A stretch of 24,026 nucleotides of DNA, from positions 1 to 24,026 of the IMG/VR virus record IMGVR_UViG_3300033141_001592. One strand, given 5' to 3'. Source of the DNA: a virus. The first letter of the stretch is position 1; every line of letters begins with the position of its first letter. The translations under genes were made by a program, and so were the position numbers. The notes beneath the pieces were generated by a model. It did no database searches. It saw nothing but the letters and a program-made list of their open reading frames with translations, and was not told the origin of the DNA. Shown one piece after another: positions 21,088-24,026 of the stretch.

Positions 21088-21108
21088 GTATTTGTTCGTT
21101 AAGATAGC

Positions 21109-21300
21109 ATGATAATGACAGATAAAACAAACGGGGAGAAGAAGGGGTTTTCAATAGGGGATTCTTTAGCTAAGATAAAGAAGGATAGAGTTGGGTTTAT
21201 GAAGATGGCGAGAGCCAAGAACAGAGAACTAAACAGAGAAGCGAGAGAATTGGGTTACCCTCGTGGTATTAAGCAGATGAAAGAGGAGGGGGTTTTATGA
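21109..21300 (+). CDS. 63-residue basic protein, first rightward gene
   Basis: The protein is rich in Lys and Arg (SLAKIKKDRVGFMKMARAKN) and helical, with RELGYPRGIKQMKEEG at the end. A second ATG at 21115 is an alternative start. It lies directly behind the strong BRE-TATA promoter and overlaps the next gene by ATGA. The first early gene of a virus often encodes a host-takeover or DNA/RNA-binding protein; here that is only a guess. No family recognised. Confidence 0.65.
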   Translation: MIMTDKTNGEKKGFSIGDSLAKIKKDRVGFMKMARAKNRELNREARELGYPRGIKQMKEEGVL

Positions 21301-21527
21301 GCATACAAACAGAGAGAAAGAGGTTTAGGTTAATGGGGTGTATTCGCTATAAGATGTTTAATAAGAAAAAAAGGTTTATGGCTTACGCCTTGATGGGTTG
21401 CTCTTTCTTTATTCCTGATTTGAGTATTGGGTTTATGCTTGGTTGTGCTTTGCTTGGGTTGAATGTTCGGCTTATCGCCAAAGACAGAATAAAATGGGCT
21501 TGGGATGGGATTAGGTTAAGATGGTAA
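21297..21527 (+). CDS. Small membrane protein
   Basis: 76 residues. A basic N-terminus (RKRFRLMGCIRYKMFNKKKR) is followed by hydrophobic stretches FMAYALMGCSFFI and IGFMLGCALLGLNVRLI, then a basic/aromatic C-terminus. This predicts a two-pass hairpin in the membrane with both ends positive and cytoplasmic. It is coupled by ATGA to the gene before and overlaps the next ORF. No family recognised. Confidence 0.65.
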   Translation: MSIQTERKRFRLMGCIRYKMFNKKKRFMAYALMGCSFFIPDLSIGFMLGCALLGLNVRLIAKDRIKWAWDGIRLRW

Positions 21528-21655
21528 TAAGGAAGTTGATTGTGGAAGCGAATAGGTATAGAAAAGAGAAAGAAGGTTGTTATATGTGTAATAAAGACAG
21601 CGAAAAAGGGTTTTTGTGTAATGATTGTATAAAAAGAGGAGTGGAGTCGAAATGA
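21521..21655 (+). CDS. Zinc-ribbon microprotein (44 residues)
   Basis: The sequence GCYMCNKDSEKGFLCNDCIK contains two CxxC knuckles (Cys20/23 and Cys33/36), the pattern of a small zinc ribbon. The N-terminus is basic and helical (VIRKLIVEANRYRKEKEG). It overlaps the previous gene by 7 nt and the next start by ATGA. Short zinc ribbons of this kind often act in nucleic acid or protein binding; the target is unknown. Confidence 0.65.
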   Translation: MVIRKLIVEANRYRKEKEGCYMCNKDSEKGFLCNDCIKRGVESK

Positions 21656-22053
21656 AAAAAACAGAATTAAGCAAAGAGAATCAAGAAAAGTTTAAATGGT
21701 TGATGGATGCTGATACTCTAAACGAAGATGTAGAGGTGATTAATGGGAGGTTGATTTGGAATAAAGGAGAGTGGCGTTGTGGAATTTGGCATGATGGGGT
21801 TTGGTATAAAGGAGATTGGCATGGTGGGGTTTGGAAGGATGGAGATTGGCATGATGGAGTTTGGCATGATGGGGTTTGGTATAAAGGAGATTGGCATGAT
21901 GGAGATTGGCATGGTGGAATTTGGAAAGATGGAGATTGGTGTGACGGGGTTTGGCATGATGGGGTTTGGCATAAAGGGAAAATGTGGAATAACATCAAAC
22001 AAAAATTTGTGGAAGTCAAACAAGTAGGAAGGAAGTTTGAGGAGTTAAATTAA
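21652..22053 (+). CDS. W-x-x-G pentapeptide-repeat protein, copy 2
   Basis: The start is ATG 21652, preceded by GGAGTGGAGTCGAA; the frame is open from a TTG at 21625, but that ATG aligns with the other copies. 133 residues: head MKKTELSKENQEKFKWLMDA then DTLNEDVEVINGRL, 15 pentapeptide repeats (residues 35-109), and a tail GKMWNNIKQKFVEVKQVGRK. Head and tail are almost identical to copy 1 on the other strand, but repeat number and content differ. It is coupled to the zinc-ribbon ORF by ATGA. Function unknown. Confidence 0.82.
   Translation: MKKTELSKENQEKFKWLMDADTLNEDVEVINGRLIWNKGEWRCGIWHDGVWYKGDWHGGVWKDGDWHDGVWHDGVWYKGDWHDGDWHGGIWKDGDWCDGVWHDGVWHKGKMWNNIKQKFVEVKQVGRKFEELN
21754..21978 (+). 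repeat. 15-bp tandem repeat array, W-x-x-G copy 2
   Basis: Fifteen 15-bp units such as GGAGATTGGCATGAT encode x-W-x-x-G. Neighbouring units are often identical at the DNA level, which would favour slippage and gain or loss of units. Confidence 0.88.
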
Positions 22054-22054
22054 G

Positions 22055-22234
22055 ATGGCAAAAATTGAGTGTAGAATAAGAGAGATACTAAGCGGGGAGG
22101 GGGATATTAATAAAAAAGTAGAGTTGATTTGTTCTTTTATGACTTGGGATAAGGTTAAGTTGAAAGAGAGTATTTTGAGGCACGGGCTAACGCCAAAGGG
22201 GAAAAACAAAATTATAGAGGAGTTTTGGGGATGA
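22055..22234 (+). CDS. 59-residue protein of unknown function
   Basis: The product begins MAKIECRIREILSGEGDINK and continues with a helical segment containing WDKVKLKESILRHG, then a basic TPKGKNKIIEEF end. It starts 2 nt after the W-x-x-G stop, whose tail (GAGGAGTTAAATTAAG) gives the ribosome site. Its stop overlaps the next start. No family recognised. Confidence 0.6.
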   Translation: MAKIECRIREILSGEGDINKKVELICSFMTWDKVKLKESILRHGLTPKGKNKIIEEFWG

Positions 22235-22353
22235 AATTATACGCTTTTCTAAATAAGCAAAGAGGTGTAGAGGGCGATAATATCAAAACTCTCACCCTTG
22301 ATAATCAATTAGATATAAGGAGGTGTTTAGATGGAAAAAGAAGAGTGTATTAA
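22231..22353 (+). CDS. 40-residue ORF of unknown function
   Basis: The ORF reads MKLYAFLNKQRGVEGDNIKT and then LTLDNQLDIRRCLDGKRRVY. The ATG overlaps the upstream stop as ATGA with a GGAG about 10 nt before. Its last 23 nt overlap the start of the next, stronger gene. It may be real or a by-product of coupling; no family is recognised. Confidence 0.45.
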   Translation: MKLYAFLNKQRGVEGDNIKTLTLDNQLDIRRCLDGKRRVY

Positions 22354-22729
22354 ACGATTAAAACAGATGTTCAAAAAAGCAGACTATAAAGCTTATACTA
22401 TTTTGAGGCACGTTTCGGCGTCGGGTATGAGTCGGAGAATTTCGATAATTGTGATTAGTGATAATAAGCCCGTAGTAGTTGATTGGTATATCGAGCAGTT
22501 GGGCTTATACAAACGTCATCCAAATAAAGAAGGTTTAAAAGTTCGTGATTGCGGGATGGACATGGGTTTTAGTGTAGTCTATAATTTGAGCCGTGTTTTA
22601 TATCCGAAGGGTTTTAAAATTAGGGCTAAGGATACAAACAGAAACGCTATAAACGGGATAAAGCCAACCGATGAGGGCTATAATTGGGATACAGACGGAG
22701 GTTATAGACTTAGTCAGGAGTGGCTTTAA
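22331..22729 (+). CDS. Conserved phage protein with RHVSxSGMSR motif
   Basis: 132 residues. YTILRHVSASGMSRRISIIV near residue 22, RDCGMDMGFSVVYNLSRVLY near residue 72 and a C-terminal DTDGGYRLSQEWL form the pattern of a small protein family common in tailed phages of bacteria, including actinophages. To my knowledge its function is undescribed. It has a strong ribosome site (AAGGAGGTG, 6-nt spacing). The family has an alpha-beta layout and no obvious catalytic residues apart from conserved His/Ser/Arg/Cys. Its presence here shows exchange between bacterial and archaeal virus gene pools. Confidence 0.82.
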   Translation: MEKEECIKRLKQMFKKADYKAYTILRHVSASGMSRRISIIVISDNKPVVVDWYIEQLGLYKRHPNKEGLKVRDCGMDMGFSVVYNLSRVLYPKGFKIRAKDTNRNAINGIKPTDEGYNWDTDGGYRLSQEWL

Positions 22730-22757
22730 TTTTATTTTTTTTATCTCTTTTATTTTG
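22730..22757 (+). terminator. T-rich terminator candidate
   Basis: After the stop codon the plus strand reads TTTTATTTTTTTTATC and TTTTATTTTG. This is a strong oligo-T tract in an 80-nt gap. It would terminate the first rightward operon in an archaeal host. No hairpin is visible. Confidence 0.5.
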
Positions 22758-22809
22758 AGGGATTGCCTAACGGCGAAGAGTTGGCGAACTTAAACGCAGA
22801 AATAAGAAA

Positions 22810-23004
22810 ATGGAAAACAATAAAAGCTACGCTGGGAAGTGGATTAAACTCGGAGTGTCTGGATTAGACCGAGAAAAGATATACCAACGGCTTAGAGGTA
22901 GAGCCAAACACCTTCTTTTTAGACGCCACAAAGAAGAATATAAGCGTATTTTAACTAAACTACTCAAAGCCGAATTTGAACGCTTGGAAAAATTAACAGA
23001 ATGA
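22810..23004 (+). CDS. 64-residue basic helical protein
   Basis: The stretch YQRLRGRAKHLLFRRHKEEY and the following KRILTKLLKAEFERLEKL form long basic helices. The style resembles small phage proteins with an R-x-R-G-R-A-x-x-x-L-x-x-x-H-x-E-E-Y segment, but I cannot name a family. No ribosome site is clear before the ATG. The stop overlaps the next start (ATGA). A nucleic-acid-binding role is plausible from charge. Confidence 0.62.
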   Translation: MENNKSYAGKWIKLGVSGLDREKIYQRLRGRAKHLLFRRHKEEYKRILTKLLKAEFERLEKLTE

Positions 23005-23156
23005 AAACATATAAATTAAAACACGCTTTCGGGTTGAAAGAAAATAAAGTTAGAATCACTTTGGAAGACTTGGAGCAAATGAATAAGGAAGTTAGATTAG
23101 ACAGAAGCGGGGAAGTTTGCGGGTTTATTTTTGGATTGGAGGCGGAGAATGAATAA
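23001..23156 (+). CDS. 51-residue protein of unknown function
   Basis: The product starts MKTYKLKHAFGLKENKVRIT and includes LEDLEQMNKEVRL and a hydrophobic CGFIFGL. Its ATG overlaps the upstream stop, and its 3' end (GGAGGCGGAGAATGA) holds the ribosome site and start of the next gene. No family recognised. Confidence 0.58.
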   Translation: MKTYKLKHAFGLKENKVRITLEDLEQMNKEVRLDRSGEVCGFIFGLEAENE

Positions 23157-23259
23157 AGAAGATATGCTTTGTTTGTTGTTTGATTTCAAAATGGCTTTAC
23201 AGGATGGAAGTGTTGAAACTGATTACGAGATTAAAGAGTTTTTGGAGGAGAGGTATTAA
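23149..23259 (+). CDS. 36-residue ORF of unknown function
   Basis: The product starts MNKEDMLCLLFDFKMALQDG and ends EIKEFLEERY. It is acidic and helical, with a strong ribosome site (GGAGGCGGAG, close to the ATG). It ends 1 nt before the next start, and its last codons GAGGAGAGG are that gene's ribosome site. The short length keeps confidence moderate. Confidence 0.5.
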   Translation: MNKEDMLCLLFDFKMALQDGSVETDYEIKEFLEERY

Positions 23260-23260
23260 G

Positions 23261-23470
23261 ATGGGAACTTATGGCTTAAACGCCGATGAGATAGCAGACA
23301 TTTTCGAGAAGTTAGAATTTGAAAGCTACTGCGAGGGGGATTTTTATATTGAAACTTTTATTTTAGGTGCGATTAAATATTTGAACCGCTTAAAGAAGAA
23401 AGGCGCTTTTATTTATTCAGACAAAAAAAAGGAAATTAAAAAGTTCGTTGAGGTGTTAAATGGCGATTGA
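23261..23470 (+). CDS. 69-residue protein of unknown function
   Basis: The start is ATG 23261 (MGTYGLNADEIADIFEKLEF), which has GGAGGAGAGG 7 nt upstream; the frame is open further upstream but that part overlaps the 36-residue gene and has no ribosome site. The C-terminal half is basic (YLNRLKKKGAFIYSDKKKEI). It overlaps the next gene by 11 nt. No family recognised. Confidence 0.6.
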   Translation: MGTYGLNADEIADIFEKLEFESYCEGDFYIETFILGAIKYLNRLKKKGAFIYSDKKKEIKKFVEVLNGD

Positions 23471-23702
23471 TGAAATTAGTCAAAAGTGTGAAGATTTATG
23501 TTCCCATTTGGACGAGTTGGACGAAGCGCAACGGAAGAATATAGTTGAACATTACTTTAAGCATTATTTGGAAGCAAAGACGGAGTCAGATAGGAAATTT
23601 GTTGAGAGTGTGATTGAGTTGCACGAGATGGGGAAAGATATAGAGCAGATTATGTTTAGTTTAAACATGGTTTACGAGGAGGCAGAAGATGAGTGTTTTT
23701 AG
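23460..23702 (+). CDS. 80-residue acidic helical protein
   Basis: The product begins MAIDEISQKCEDLCSHLDEL and is acidic and helical throughout (ESVIELHEMGKDIEQIMFSL). The ribosome site is GAGGTG, 5 nt before the ATG. It overlaps the next ORF by 14 nt. No family recognised. Composition suggests a protein-binding or decoy role, which is a guess. Confidence 0.6.
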   Translation: MAIDEISQKCEDLCSHLDELDEAQRKNIVEHYFKHYLEAKTESDRKFVESVIELHEMGKDIEQIMFSLNMVYEEAEDECF

Positions 23703-23811
23703 ATGTGTCGTTTGTGATGTAGAGTTTGATAGCGATTATCACGAGATTTTTAAATTGGACGATTTGGATGTTTGTGAAGATTGTTATTTGGAGGCGACGA
23801 ATGAAATGTAA
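23689..23811 (+). CDS. Zinc-ribbon microprotein (40 residues)
   Basis: MSVFRCVVCDVEFDSDYHEI has the first CxxC knuckle (Cys6/9) and LDVCEDCYLEATNEM the second (Cys29/32). This is a clean small zinc ribbon. The ribosome site GGAGG lies 7 nt before ATG 23689. It is the second such microprotein in the right arm but does not look like a close copy of the one at 21.5 kb. Its 3' end overlaps a W-x-x-G tail remnant. Confidence 0.62.
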   Translation: MSVFRCVVCDVEFDSDYHEIFKLDDLDVCEDCYLEATNEM

Positions 23812-23845
23812 ACAAGTAAAAGGGAAGTTTGAGGAGTTGAAATGA
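23801..23845 (+). pseudogene. Remnant of a W-x-x-G gene tail
   Basis: The 14-codon frame MKCKQVKGKFEELK ends exactly like copy 1 (KQVKGKFEELK), with head and repeats missing. It abuts the start of copy 3 (ATGA overlap). It looks like the leftover 3' end of a copy lost by deletion or recombination. It is still useful as a ribosome-site donor (GAGGAGTTGAA) for copy 3. Confidence 0.7.
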
Positions 23846-24026
23846 GAAAAACAGAATTAAGCAAAGAAAATCAAGAAAAGTTTAAGTGGTTGATGGATGC
23901 TGATACTCTAGACGAAGATGTAGAGGTGATTAATGAGAGATTGATTTGGAATAATGGAGAGTGGTGGGGTGGAGATTGGCGGGGTGGAGATTGGCATAAA
24001 GGAATTTGGTATGATGGAAAATGGTG
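23842..24026 (+). CDS. W-x-x-G pentapeptide-repeat protein, copy 3 (cut by window edge)
   Basis: Only 61 residues are visible: head MRKTELSKENQEKFKWLMDA then DTLDEDVEVINERL, followed by at least five W-x-x-G units (IWNNG EWWGG DWRGG DWHKG IWYDG) before the edge. The head differs from copy 1 and copy 2 by only a few residues. The immediate upstream context (GAGGAGTTGAAATGAG) is the same as for copy 1, showing that the whole cassette, including its ribosome site, is duplicated. Confidence 0.8.
   Translation, partial: MRKTELSKENQEKFKWLMDADTLDEDVEVINERLIWNNGEWWGGDWRGGDWHKGIWYDGKW
23944..24026 (+). repeat. 15-bp tandem repeat array, W-x-x-G copy 3 (partial)
   Basis: At least five 15-bp units are visible before the window ends, with the same GGA-x-x-TGG pattern as in copies 1 and 2. 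Confidence 0.8.

Larger units (their letters stand above)
20732..21108. other. AT-rich divergent control region, candidate origin
   Basis: This 377-nt stretch has no convincing gene. It holds the leftward RHH promoter at its left end and a rightward BRE/TATA promoter at its right end. Between them are a C8 run near 20852-20859, a strongly AT-rich tract, a 23-bp tandem repeat (20948-20993) and a 9-bp inverted repeat AGGTATTAA/TTAATACCT at 20811/20935. Divergent transcription plus iteron-like repeats fits a replication origin or central operator; this is inference. Confidence 0.5.

Noticed and set aside
21037-21102. A 21-codon plus-strand ORF, MASPMGDAESPMRKVYKVFV..., across the rightward promoter.
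   Set aside because: It overlaps the BRE-TATA box of the first early gene, has no ribosome site and is short; it is more likely chance in promoter DNA.
22763-22867. TTG-started frame LPNGEELANLNAEIRKWKTI upstream of and overlapping the 22810 gene.
   Set aside because: It looks coding in composition, but the start codon is weak, the ribosome site is too close, and it overlaps the better gene in another frame. It could be a remnant, but support is too thin to annotate.
1-24026. Search for CRISPR arrays, rRNA, tRNA, integrase or transposase genes.
   Set aside because: No regularly spaced palindromic repeats with unique spacers, no RNA gene signature and no recombinase motif were seen; the only tandem arrays are coding W-x-x-G repeats and the two 23-bp units.

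Overview
The window looks like part of the genome of a head-tail (HK97-fold) virus or provirus of an archaeon. The viral assignment rests on a syntenic virion block: large terminase, portal, prohead protease, scaffold, major capsid protein, head-tail joining proteins, tail tube, tail-assembly chaperones and tape measure. The archaeal assignment rests on a group II chaperonin (thermosome) gene inside the same operon, an archaeal-style AbrB-like regulator, and five gene starts that lie about 25 nt downstream of TATA-type boxes with little or no leader. No integrase, tRNA, rRNA or CRISPR array was seen. The host lineage cannot be fixed from this sequence.

Layout. From about 20.73 kb down to position 1, almost everything is on the minus strand in one long series of overlapping genes. 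In transcription order these are: two small regulator-containing units (RHH-like and AbrB-like, each behind a TATA box flanked by direct repeats), small proteins, a compact thermosome, a two-helix membrane protein, a Cys-rich microprotein, and a W-x-x-G pentapeptide-repeat protein. A sugar/glycan cassette follows: Gmd-type SDR, radical SAM/SPASM enzyme, three GT4 glycosyltransferases, an NrdG-like activase, an epimerase-like SDR, a nucleotidyltransferase, a PD-(D/E)XK nuclease and a LamG-domain protein. The terminase and the virion genes come last. The only plus-strand gene on the left is a small RHH-like ORF at 7.2 kb, which shares a TATA element with the portal gene. The window starts inside the tape-measure gene.

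The 20.73-21.11 kb stretch is an AT-rich divergent control region with promoters pointing both ways and a 23-bp tandem repeat, so it is a candidate origin or operator. To its right, plus-strand genes form a chain of tiny overlapping early-type genes: zinc-ribbon microproteins, a widely distributed phage family with an RHVSxSGMSR motif, and two more W-x-x-G copies, the last cut by the window edge.

How it may work together. The glycan cassette could build and transfer a nucleotide sugar to virion proteins or to the host surface. The thermosome could fold capsid or tail proteins or replace a host chaperonin subunit. The most notable items are the virus-borne thermosome, the prohead protease whose domain is split across two overlapping frames, the glycan cassette embedded in the morphogenesis operon, and the multicopy W-x-x-G cassettes in inverted orientation.
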